Positions 22,508 to 29,429 of a stretch of 29,429 bases of DNA are shown piece by piece. The notes under the pieces were generated by a model. That model was not told the origin of the DNA. It saw nothing but the letters and a program-made list of their open reading frames with translations, and made no database searches. The position numbers and the translations under genes were made by a program. Numbering within the stretch: position 1 is the first letter of the stretch; every line of letters begins with the position of its first letter. Where the stretch lies: positions 1 to 29,429 of the forward strand of contig CAYXKD010000022.1 in the NCBI GenBank assembly GCA_964464625.1, read 5' to 3'. The stretch comes from JAAZIN01 sp964464625 (lineage in GTDB: Bacteria > Bacillota > Dethiobacteria > DTU022).

Positions 22508-25161
22508 TGGTGTTGAGTGAGCAAATGATTTACCGGTTTTCCCAGGGAAGTGCAGAGATGAAGGATTTGCTCGGCGGCAAAGGAGCCAATCTGGCGGAGA
22601 TGACGCGAATTGGCCTGCCTGTTCCGCCGGGATTTGTGATCACCACAGAGGCATGCAACAGGTACTTTGCTGCGGATCGGTCAATCTGGCCGGAGCTGAA
22701 AGAAAAGATTTTTGGCGAACTTAGAGGGCTCGAAGATTCCACAGGCCGTTGTTTCGGTGGAGAGAAGCCATTGCTTCTGTCTGTACGCTCAGGAGCTGTT
22801 ATGTCCATGCCAGGGATGATGGATACAATTCTCAACCTGGGTTTAAACAGGAAGACAGCGGATTACCTCGCTCTTGAAGCTTCTGACCAGCGTTTTGCCC
22901 TTGATTGTTACCGCCGTTTTATTCAGATGTTCAGCGATGTTGTTCTGCATGTTGATCATGACATATTTGAAAGAATCCTGGCTGAGGCCAGGCAAAAACG
23001 GGGTGTGGAAAATGATGCAGGATTGAATGAGGCTGACCTGAATGAGGTTATCACCAGTTTTTTGAGTGCAGTTCGCCAGGCTGTCGGAAAAGAATTCCCT
23101 GAAGATCCCCGGGAACAGCTTATCCTGGCTGTAGAAGCTGTTTTTAATTCCTGGAATACACCCCGGGCTATGGTATACCGCCAGATTAACAAAATCCCCC
23201 ATCACCTGGGGACAGCCGTCAGTGTGCAGGCTATGGTTTTTGGCAACCTTGGTGATGACAGCGGGACAGGGGTTGCCTTTACCCGAAACCCGGCCACAGG
23301 TGAGGCGAAAATATACGGCGAATACCTGCTTAATGCACAGGGCGAAGATGTTGTCGCCGGTATTCGCACACCCCGGCCTCTTGAAGAGCTTAGCCGGGAG
23401 ATGCCCGGAGTTTACCGGCAGTTTACCGAACTGTGCAGCCGCCTTGAATTGCACTATCGCGATATGCAGGATATTGAATTTACTATTGAAAAGGAGAAAC
23501 TATACCTTTTGCAGACCCGCACGGGTAAACGAACCGCTGCCGCTGCGGTTAAGGTGGCCGTTGATCTTGTCAGGGAGGGAATGCTAAGTAAAGAGGAGGC
23601 ACTCCTGCGGATCGATCCGGGCGGGCTGGACCAGCTGCTCCATCCCCGCTTTGATCACGGTGTCCAGCTTGAAGTGATTGCACGCGGTTTGCCGGCTTCA
23701 CCGGGAGCGGCATCGGGTAAAATTGTTTTTGATGCAGACAGGGCTCAGGAGATGGCGGAGACAGGAGAAAAGGTGCTACTGGTTCGTCCTGAAACCACCC
23801 CTGATGACATTCACGGGATCTATGCCGCAGAGGGTGTGCTCACCAGCCGCGGTGGGATGACCAGCCATGCGGCAGTGGTGGCCAGGGGAGCAGGGATACC
23901 CTGTGTCTGCGGCTGTGAAGCGCTAAAAATAGATCTGGAAAGCCGCCGGCTGACCATCGAAGAACAAGTTTATCCCGAGGGAACAATCTTATCCATTGAC
24001 GGTGCTACCGGAGAAGTGATCCTGGGAGAACCCTCCCTTATCGCTCCGCAGCCGACACCTGAATTCAGAGAACTTCTTGCCTGGGCCGATCAAGTCAGGC
24101 GCTTGAGTGTGCGGACCAATGCTGACAATCCCGACGATGCCCGCCGTGCTCTTGATCTGGGCGCCCAGGGGATCGGCCTCTGCCGGACGGAGCACATGTT
24201 TATGGCAAAAGAAAGGCTGCCGCTGGTGCGGCAGATGATTCTGGCAGGTGATACCGCTGAGCGAAATGCAGCTCTGGAGGGGTTGCTGCCGGTGCAGAAA
24301 GAGGATTTCAAGGGGATTTTGCGGGAGATGGCCGGCTATCCTGTGACCATCCGGCTGCTTGATCCTCCGCTGCACGAGTTTTTGCCGAACCGGGAGGAGC
24401 TACTGCTGGAAACGGACCGTTTGCGCCGGGAAGGAGCTGGCGGACCGCTGTTGCAGCAAAAAGAGGCTCAGCTGCAGAAAATTAACTCGCTGTCCGAACT
24501 GAATCCCATGCTGGGCCACCGCGGCTGCCGTCTGGGGCTGGTCTATCCAGAAATCTATCGCATGCAGGTTAAAGCCATCATTCTGGCTGCAGTTGAACTT
24601 CTTAAAGAAGGGCTTTCGCCGGATCAGATCAAGCTGGAGATTATGATCCCCCTGGTAGGCCATACCGCCGAGATGATCCGGATGAAAACGGAGGTTGCAA
24701 ATGCAGCTGCAGCGGTGCTGGATGAATCCGGCAGAGAACTCCCTTTTCTCATTGGCACGATGATCGAGCTGCCCCGGGCCTGCCTGATAGCCGATAAACT
24801 GGCTGAAACCGCAGAATTTTTCTCTTTTGGGACCAATGATCTGACCCAGACAACCTTTGGATTCAGCCGCGATGATGCCGAAGGAAAATTTTTGCCCTTC
24901 TACCTGCAGGAAAACATCCTGAAAGCAAACCCCTTTGCGGAGATTGACCGGGAGGGTGTTGGACGGCTGGTGCAGGAGGCCATCTCCGGGGGGCGCCGGT
25001 CTCGCCCGGGGATCAAGCTTGGCGTTTGCGGAGAGCATGGCGGGGATCCCGCCTCCATTGAATTTTTCCATGCAGCCGGCCTGGACTATGTGAGCTGCTC
25101 ACCATTCCGGGTGCCTATTGCCCGGCTGGCCGCCGCCCGGGCTGCCCTAAAAAAGAAATAG
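22507..25161 (+). CDS. ppdK: Pyruvate, phosphate dikinase
   Basis: An 884-residue enzyme interconverting pyruvate + ATP + Pi and phosphoenolpyruvate + AMP + PPi. Domains in order are the ATP-grasp nucleotide-binding part (about 1-340; GGKGANLAEM, LLSVRSGA..SMPGMMDT, FTRNPATGE), the swivelling phosphohistidine domain (GGMTSHAAVVARG: phosphorylated H454 and regulatory T452) and the PEP/pyruvate barrel (about 530-880; LCRTEHMF, NPMLGHRG, FSFGTNDLTQTTFG, VCGEHGGDP with C841). Length fits the family. The ATG at 22507 shares its A with the yqfL stop (TGATG); GGGAGG lies only 3 bases before it, so the GTG at 22510 or TTG at 22513 may be used. T452 is the residue the upstream regulator would modify. 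Confidence 0.97.
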   Translation: MVLSEQMIYRFSQGSAEMKDLLGGKGANLAEMTRIGLPVPPGFVITTEACNRYFAADRSIWPELKEKIFGELRGLEDSTGRCFGGEKPLLLSVRSGAVMSMPGMMDTILNLGLNRKTADYLALEASDQRFALDCYRRFIQMFSDVVLHVDHDIFERILAEARQKRGVENDAGLNEADLNEVITSFLSAVRQAVGKEFPEDPREQLILAVEAVFNSWNTPRAMVYRQINKIPHHLGTAVSVQAMVFGNLGDDSGTGVAFTRNPATGEAKIYGEYLLNAQGEDVVAGIRTPRPLEELSREMPGVYRQFTELCSRLELHYRDMQDIEFTIEKEKLYLLQTRTGKRTAAAAVKVAVDLVREGMLSKEEALLRIDPGGLDQLLHPRFDHGVQLEVIARGLPASPGAASGKIVFDADRAQEMAETGEKVLLVRPETTPDDIHGIYAAEGVLTSRGGMTSHAAVVARGAGIPCVCGCEALKIDLESRRLTIEEQVYPEGTILSIDGATGEVILGEPSLIAPQPTPEFRELLAWADQVRRLSVRTNADNPDDARRALDLGAQGIGLCRTEHMFMAKERLPLVRQMILAGDTAERNAALEGLLPVQKEDFKGILREMAGYPVTIRLLDPPLHEFLPNREELLLETDRLRREGAGGPLLQQKEAQLQKINSLSELNPMLGHRGCRLGLVYPEIYRMQVKAIILAAVELLKEGLSPDQIKLEIMIPLVGHTAEMIRMKTEVANAAAAVLDESGRELPFLIGTMIELPRACLIADKLAETAEFFSFGTNDLTQTTFGFSRDDAEGKFLPFYLQENILKANPFAEIDREGVGRLVQEAISGGRRSRPGIKLGVCGEHGGDPASIEFFHAAGLDYVSCSPFRVPIARLAAARAALKKK

Positions 25162-25202
25162 CCCCTGACTCAGGGAAAGGTTACTTTGACTTATCGCCTT
25201 CA

Positions 25203-25281
25203 GTAAAAGTATAAAATAGCGGAAGCTTGAAACAGCGCACACTTTTACAGGTAAGGGGCGGCTGTATTCGCCAACCGCCCC
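25203..25281. terminator. Hairpins between convergent ppdK and dacF
   Basis: The 223-base convergent gap holds two stem candidates: GTAAAAGT (25203-25210) with ACTTTTAC (25241-25248), and GGGGCGG (25255-25261) with CCGCCCC (25275-25281). Neither has a clear T-run, so a role as a two-way terminator is only plausible. No gene was seen in the gap. Confidence 0.35.
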
Positions 25282-25384
25282 AACATTTCCTTTCGGCAGA
25301 GCCCGGCTCAAAACGTTTTTCCACACCGCCGGCACTATAGATCCGGCATGCCTATGGCAACAGACGATCCTCCAGATGGTGGTC

Positions 25385-26569
25385 TCATTTAAACGGCCAA
25401 ACCCGCTGCCAAAGTCCGGCAAAGAAATCACCTGTCTGCCGCAGCAGATTGGGTATAAAGCCCAGCCGCTTCAAGTCCTCCTGCGCCATTAGCTCTACTT
25501 CGGCGATAATCTCACCCCCGGGGCTTTTCAAGTGCAGTGAGCCGATTACTTCGTCTTTTCTAACCGGAGCAACTATTTTGTCGGGAAGATCCAGCTCTTC
25601 CTCGATGGTGTAGCTGTTGTCACCACGGGGAACCACAACCTGTACCGGGCTTGCGGCAACAAGGGCTACATCCCTTTTTTGGCCGCGTTTCACCGGAAAG
25701 CGGGCAACAACCTCCTCCTTCTCATAAAGCACTTTTAGCTCAAAATTGCGAAACCCGTAATTCAGGAGCATTTCGCTGTCTTCCTGCCGCTGCGTTTCAT
25801 CGTCTGTGTTAAGGATAACGCTGATGAGACGCATTCCTTGCTGTTTGCTGGTAGCAGCGAGGCAGTAACCGGCCCCGGGGGTACTGCCGGTCTTGATACC
25901 GTCTGCACCTGGATAGTTACCAAGAAGGGGATTAAGGTTGAACTGGCGAATTTCGTTAAAAGTGAATTCTTTTTCCGACTGAAAAGCGGCTGCCTCCGGT
26001 TGCGTGCGGATAAAAAAGGCGGCCAGATGGGCTACATCGAGGGCGCTCATGTAATGATCAGGGTCATCCAGTCCATGGGGATTGACGAAGTGGCTGTTCT
26101 CCAGCCCCAGCTCAGCGGCCCGCCGGTTCATTCGTTGAACAAAAACCTCTACTGAACCGCTGAGATGTTCGGCCACAGCGATACAGGCGTCGTTGGCAGA
26201 AATAATGGATATGCCTTTGAGCAGATCCTCGAAAGTAACCTCCTGGCCGATATTTAAAAACATCTGCGAACCGCCTGTTTTCCAGGCTTTTTCGCTGACC
26301 GTAACTGTGCTGTTCCAGTCGACCAGCCCCGATTTCAGGTCCTCCATGGCTAAAAGCAGGGTCATCAGCTTGGTCAGGCTTGCCGGGGCTTGAGGCAGGG
26401 AGGCGTTTTTTTCATAGAGCAGCGTTCCATTTTCCGCATCGATAAGCACAGCGCTGCCTGCGTTCAGTTCAAGCTCAACTGCCGGCGCTGTGTAAGCCTG
26501 CAGGGCAAAAATGTTGAGCAAAAGGAACAAGACTAAGAAACAGGTGGTTACTTTTCCTGGTATATACAT
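25385..26569 (-). CDS. dacF: D-alanyl-D-alanine carboxypeptidase (PBP5/DacF-like)
   Basis: A 394-residue low-molecular-weight penicillin-binding protein that trims the terminal D-Ala from peptidoglycan side chains. The catalytic motifs are all present: S64-L-T-K67, S124-A-N126 and K226-T-G228. An N-terminal signal segment (about 8-28, CFLVLFLLLNIFALQAYTAPA) leads to the secreted transpeptidase-like domain. A beta-rich C-terminal domain follows, and the last ~20 residues (FIPNLLRQTGDFFAGLWQRVW) look like an amphipathic membrane anchor. The ATG at 26569 is chosen because GGAGG precedes it; eight further in-frame codons upstream to 26593 cover the ribosome site itself. Clostridial relatives occur in vegetative and sporulation-specific forms, which cannot be told apart here. 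Confidence 0.93.
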   Translation of the reverse strand: MYIPGKVTTCFLVLFLLLNIFALQAYTAPAVELELNAGSAVLIDAENGTLLYEKNASLPQAPASLTKLMTLLLAMEDLKSGLVDWNSTVTVSEKAWKTGGSQMFLNIGQEVTFEDLLKGISIISANDACIAVAEHLSGSVEVFVQRMNRRAAELGLENSHFVNPHGLDDPDHYMSALDVAHLAAFFIRTQPEAAAFQSEKEFTFNEIRQFNLNPLLGNYPGADGIKTGSTPGAGYCLAATSKQQGMRLISVILNTDDETQRQEDSEMLLNYGFRNFELKVLYEKEEVVARFPVKRGQKRDVALVAASPVQVVVPRGDNSYTIEEELDLPDKIVAPVRKDEVIGSLHLKSPGGEIIAEVELMAQEDLKRLGFIPNLLRQTGDFFAGLWQRVWPFK

Positions 26570-26588
26570 ATGGTAACTACCTCCTACA

Positions 26589-26600
26589 AACAAATTTGTT
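26589..26600. promoter_or_regulatory. 12-bp palindrome in a divergent intergenic region
   Basis: AACAAATTTGTT is a perfect palindrome in the 59 bases between the divergent dacF and flavoprotein genes. It could be an operator serving both, though no clear promoter elements were placed beside it. Confidence 0.35.
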
Positions 26601-26628
26601 CCAACACATTTATGAAAGGGTGATTCAG

Positions 26629-27225
26629 TTGTTGCATGTTGTCGGACTTAACGGCAGCCCCAGAAAGGAGGGCAGTACAGCTTATCTGCTTGAGCTTGCA
26701 CTAAAAGAAGCCCGCCGGGATGGAGCCGAAACAAAACTTATTCATGTCGAACCTCTGCTCCGTTCACAAAAATACCCTTACTGCCGGGCCTGTTCATCTC
26801 CCTGTAGCGGAGCCTGCTACCTTGGAAGTGAACTTGATCAAGCCTTCCAGACGCTGGCGCTGGCCGACGCCATCATCATGGGCAGCCCGGTGTATTTTGG
26901 CACCGTTTCAGCCCAGTTAAAGGGATTCTGGGATAAGACCCGTAAATTGCGCGCAGCGCAGGCCCTGCTCAACACTGTGGGAGCAGCCATCACTACGGGC
27001 GGCGCTCCTTTTGGCGGCCAGGAGACTACCCTGAAAGCGCTCCACGATATGATGCTGGTCCAGGGGATGGTCCTGGTCGGCGACGGCCATGGTTCCGCCG
27101 ACGCCGGGCACCACGGCTGCTGTGCCCACTCGCCTGCCTCCGGAGATGAAAATGCTCTCAACCGGATAAAAATACTTGCAAGGCGGGTTGTGGAGGTGGC
27201 CCGGTGTACTGCCGCCCTGCGCTAG
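26629..27225 (+). CDS. NADPH-dependent FMN-reductase / iron-sulfur-flavoprotein-like protein
   Basis: A 198-residue flavodoxin-fold protein. The FMN-phosphate loop is GSPRKEGST (residues 9-17) and the second flavin contact is GSPVYFGTVS. Four cysteines (C52, C55, C59, C63; pattern C-x2-C-x3-C-x3-C) sit where iron-sulfur flavoproteins and related reductases bind a cluster or metal, so electron transfer is likely. The partner is unknown. A second Cys/His patch, HHGCCAH, is near residue 165. The start at TTG 26629 is preferred, with AAAGGG upstream; the frame is open to 26596 but that extension includes the ribosome site and the palindrome. A GTG at 26620 is another candidate. It is divergent from dacF and 231 bases before the flavin oxidoreductase gene. 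Confidence 0.8.
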   Translation: MLHVVGLNGSPRKEGSTAYLLELALKEARRDGAETKLIHVEPLLRSQKYPYCRACSSPCSGACYLGSELDQAFQTLALADAIIMGSPVYFGTVSAQLKGFWDKTRKLRAAQALLNTVGAAITTGGAPFGGQETTLKALHDMMLVQGMVLVGDGHGSADAGHHGCCAHSPASGDENALNRIKILARRVVEVARCTAALR

Positions 27226-27456
27226 AACAGTAGAATGCTTTACACTTTCTGGAGAGCCGGCTGGGCAGTGTGACGCTCATTTAGACCCCTTTTCCATTAA
27301 CGATTTTCATTTCGCTGATTAACGGTGAAATCCTTTATGAAAAATCTGTCTGTGATAATTAAAGTTATAGAATTAACAGGTGGCGGAGAGGAATAAGGAG
27401 TTAGACCGCGAAATAATAAAGATGTAAACTTTTTTTAAAACAAGGAGTGATCATTC

Positions 27457-29429
27457 TTGACCCAGCATCATACTCAGGCCTTAACGGAAAATGTAGTTCC
27501 ACCCTGTCAAGCAGCTTGTCCTTTGCACCAGGATGTGCGTGAATATCTTCTTGCTATCGCCACGGGTGATTTTGACCGGGCGCTAGCGGTCATCAAAGAA
27601 ACCAACCCGCTTCCCTCCATCTGCGGTACAATCTGCGCTCACCACTGTGAGGATGAATGCCGCCGCCATGATGTGGATCAGCCGCCATCTATCCGCGGGT
27701 TGAAGCGTTTCGCCGTGGAGAACAGCAAAGCAAAGGCGCCTCCATCGGAGATCGAAGTAGGATCCAGGGGGAAAGTAGCCGTAATCGGCGGCGGCCCCGC
27801 CGGTTTGACTGCGGCCTACGATCTGGCACGGCAGGGTTGTGCCGTAACAGTTTATGAACGCGAACCTTTCATGGGCGGTGCGGTCCGCCATTATATCCCC
27901 TTTTATCGCCTCCCTGACGGAGCCATCGATCTGGATATTGAAGAAATAGCCGAACAGGGGGTAGAGTTTAAAACAGGATTTGAGTTGGGCCGCAACCTGT
28001 CGGTAGAGCAACTTGAGAAAGAAGGATATCAGGCAGTGCTCATCGCGCTGGGGTTGCCGGTGAGCCGCGGCCTGGACATCCCCGGTGTTGAAGGCGACGG
28101 TATTTACTATGCCCTGAACTTCCTTAAAGAAGTAAAACGGGACAACTTCTGTTTTGAGGGCAATCCCACTGTAATCGTCATCGGCGGCGGCAATGTGGCT
28201 ATGGATGTGGCCCGCTCCGCCGTTCGCTGCGGCGCAGCCGGGGTAAAGGTGGTCTGCCTGGAATCAGCGGAAGAGATGCCTGCTTTTCCCTGGGAGATCG
28301 AGGAGGCCAAAGAGGAAAATGTGGAATTTACCAACTCCTGCGGACCCCAGGCGGTTATCCGGGATAACGGCAAAATTAGCGGCCTGGAGATGATCGAGTG
28401 CTGCTCTGTTTTTGATGAAGCCGGCAGATTTAGCCCGACCTACAATCAAGATAACAAAACCTTTGTCAGCGGCGATGTGATCATTTTTGCCATTGGTCAG
28501 GGCGGTGATCCGGAACCGCTGAAAGGACAGGTTGACCTTGACGAGCGCGGCCGCATTGTTTTTGATCACAAAACAATGTCTACGAGCCGTCCCGGTGTTT
28601 TTGCCTGCGGCGAGATGATTACCGGTCCTGGAACAGCGGTGCAATCGATGAAAAACGGCAGGGTGGCAGCTCTGGCAATACTGGCCCATCTTGACGGTGA
28701 AGCCTTTGACAGCGAAGCGCTGGAGGAACCTGTTGCACTGGAGAAACTCGATCCTGCAGTGGCTGAAAAAGTAACAAGAGTGGAGCGTCACGCCATTCCC
28801 ATGATAGATCCCGCAGAGCGGGTTAAACATTTCAATCAGGCCGAACTGGGCTTTGGCGCACTTGACGCTGTCAACGAAGCCCGCCGCTGTTTGACCTGCC
28901 TTGCCGGAGCGGAGCGGATCGAGGAACTATGTGCGAACTGTCTTACCTGCGTGCGCATCTGCCCCTATGATGTTCCGGTGGTCAACGAGGATGGGACCGT
29001 CAGCATACGCAGTGAACAGTGCCAGGCTTGTGGACTCTGTCTCTCCATCTGCCCGGCATATGCCATCAAATTTCTCACTCCCATGGTCGAGGAAGCTGCT
29101 GCATCCATCGAGCCTGCCGTTAAGGCCATGCTGGAGCGGGCCAACGGTGCACCGGCAGTTCTGGGTATCACCTGTGGTTACGGTCCCTTTGCACTTCCTG
29201 AGATTACCGGACTCCAGGCCGATAACCTGGCGCTGGTGCGCTATCCCTGTGTGGCCAAGATAGACACTGTCCACATGCTCAAAGCGGTGGAAATGGGTGT
29301 GGACGGTATCATCGTCGTGGGCTGTAAGGAAGATGAGCACGCCGACTGTCCGCACAGCGATGCTGCTGGCTGGATTCAGAAACGGATCGCCCACGTGAAT
29401 GCAATTTTGGAAGAATTAGGCCTCGGTGC
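27457..29429 (+). CDS. GltD/NfnB-like FAD oxidoreductase fused to 2[4Fe-4S] ferredoxin and MvhD-like domain (3' end cut)
   Basis: The frame is open from TTG 27457 (AAGGAG about 9 bases upstream) through the right edge, at least 657 codons. Residues 1-100 are the GltD-type Fe-S domain (C17, C21, C56, C60, C64, C68). Residues ~105-460 are a two-dinucleotide flavoprotein: VAVIGGGPAGLTAAYDLA with GGGPAG at 111-116, a second NAD(P) fold VIVIGGGNVAMD from 239, and TSRPGVFACGEMITGPGTAV. The cysteines C478 and C481 are followed by two ferredoxin clusters (C492-x2-C495-x2-C498-x3-C502 and C522-x2-C525-x2-C528-x3-C532). The last part, from about 565, resembles the hydrogenase iron-sulfur subunit MvhD (ITCGYG, RYPCVAKID, VDGIIVVGCKEDEHADCPH). 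MvhD passes electrons to heterodisulfide-reductase-type flavin complexes, so an electron-confurcating or bifurcating role is a reasonable guess. Its partners would lie beyond the window. Confidence 0.9.
   Translation, partial: MTQHHTQALTENVVPPCQAACPLHQDVREYLLAIATGDFDRALAVIKETNPLPSICGTICAHHCEDECRRHDVDQPPSIRGLKRFAVENSKAKAPPSEIEVGSRGKVAVIGGGPAGLTAAYDLARQGCAVTVYEREPFMGGAVRHYIPFYRLPDGAIDLDIEEIAEQGVEFKTGFELGRNLSVEQLEKEGYQAVLIALGLPVSRGLDIPGVEGDGIYYALNFLKEVKRDNFCFEGNPTVIVIGGGNVAMDVARSAVRCGAAGVKVVCLESAEEMPAFPWEIEEAKEENVEFTNSCGPQAVIRDNGKISGLEMIECCSVFDEAGRFSPTYNQDNKTFVSGDVIIFAIGQGGDPEPLKGQVDLDERGRIVFDHKTMSTSRPGVFACGEMITGPGTAVQSMKNGRVAALAILAHLDGEAFDSEALEEPVALEKLDPAVAEKVTRVERHAIPMIDPAERVKHFNQAELGFGALDAVNEARRCLTCLAGAERIEELCANCLTCVRICPYDVPVVNEDGTVSIRSEQCQACGLCLSICPAYAIKFLTPMVEEAAASIEPAVKAMLERANGAPAVLGITCGYGPFALPEITGLQADNLALVRYPCVAKIDTVHMLKAVEMGVDGIIVVGCKEDEHADCPHSDAAGWIQKRIAHVNAILEELGLG

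Noticed and set aside
22843..25071. Long minus-strand frames opposite ppdK
   Set aside because: Antisense shadows of a full-length, motif-complete PPDK; no starts with ribosome sites.
27226..27456. Possible small gene or riboswitch before the flavin oxidoreductase
   Set aside because: No frame with a ribosome site and no recognised RNA motif; only a weak partial inverted repeat near 27300-27335 was seen.

Overview
The window looks like part of the chromosome of an endospore-forming, probably anaerobic member of the Bacillota (Clostridia-like). The evidence is the sporulation pair yqfC-yqfD, a glycyl T-box riboswitch, the ccpN / PPDK-regulator / ppdK module, alpha2-beta2 GlyRS, strong Shine-Dalgarno sites with many TTG and GTG starts, and a flavin/iron-sulfur/MvhD-type electron-transfer protein at the right edge. 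I cannot name the genus.

Layout. (a) 1-1592, plus strand: the C-terminal end of a GPH-family sugar symporter, then an N-acetylhexosamine-kinase-like sugar kinase. (b) 1680-6636, minus strand: a UPF0182 membrane protein, 6-phosphofructokinase and a small uracil-DNA-glycosylase-like protein. They are separated by two ~225-bp copies of an inverted-repeat-bounded element with ends GGGGTCAGGTCTTGAAAT. Each copy supplies the stop codon of the gene it abuts, and a third, one-ended copy lies at 6732. (c) 7010-8110: a Glu-rich lipoprotein (minus) and a VOC/glyoxalase-fold protein (plus), with poorly occupied flanks. (d) 8292-22507, plus strand: a long block in the order known from Bacillus subtilis: yqfC-yqfD-phoH-pgpH-ybeY-dgkA-[DUF881]-cdd-era-recO-(T-box)-glyQ-glyS-ccpN-yqfL. 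Two departures stand out: a DUF881 membrane-anchored protein inserted after dgkA, and a cytidine deaminase fused in frame to a TrmO/TsaA tRNA-methyltransferase-like domain. (e) 22507-25161: ppdK, directly coupled to its bifunctional regulator. (f) 25385-27225: a D,D-carboxypeptidase and an FMN-reductase-like flavoprotein, divergently oriented around a short palindrome. (g) 27457-29429: a gene open at the right edge coding a GltD/NfnB-like FAD oxidoreductase fused to a two-cluster ferredoxin and an MvhD-like domain.

How the genes fit together. The central block mixes sporulation (yqfC/D), ribosome and RNA maturation (ybeY, era, phoH), nucleotide and lipid housekeeping (cdd, dgkA), c-di-AMP breakdown (pgpH), repair (recO) and glycine charging. 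The ccpN-yqfL-ppdK tail is a control point between pyruvate and phosphoenolpyruvate: a CBS-domain repressor, a kinase/pyrophosphorylase that switches PPDK off and on, and PPDK itself. Phosphofructokinase at 2536-3645 works on the opposing glycolytic side.

The least ordinary material is the small inverted-repeat element family, the Cdd-TrmO fusion, the enlarged DUF881 protein and the multi-domain flavoprotein. No tRNA, rRNA, CRISPR array, prophage or intact transposase gene was seen.
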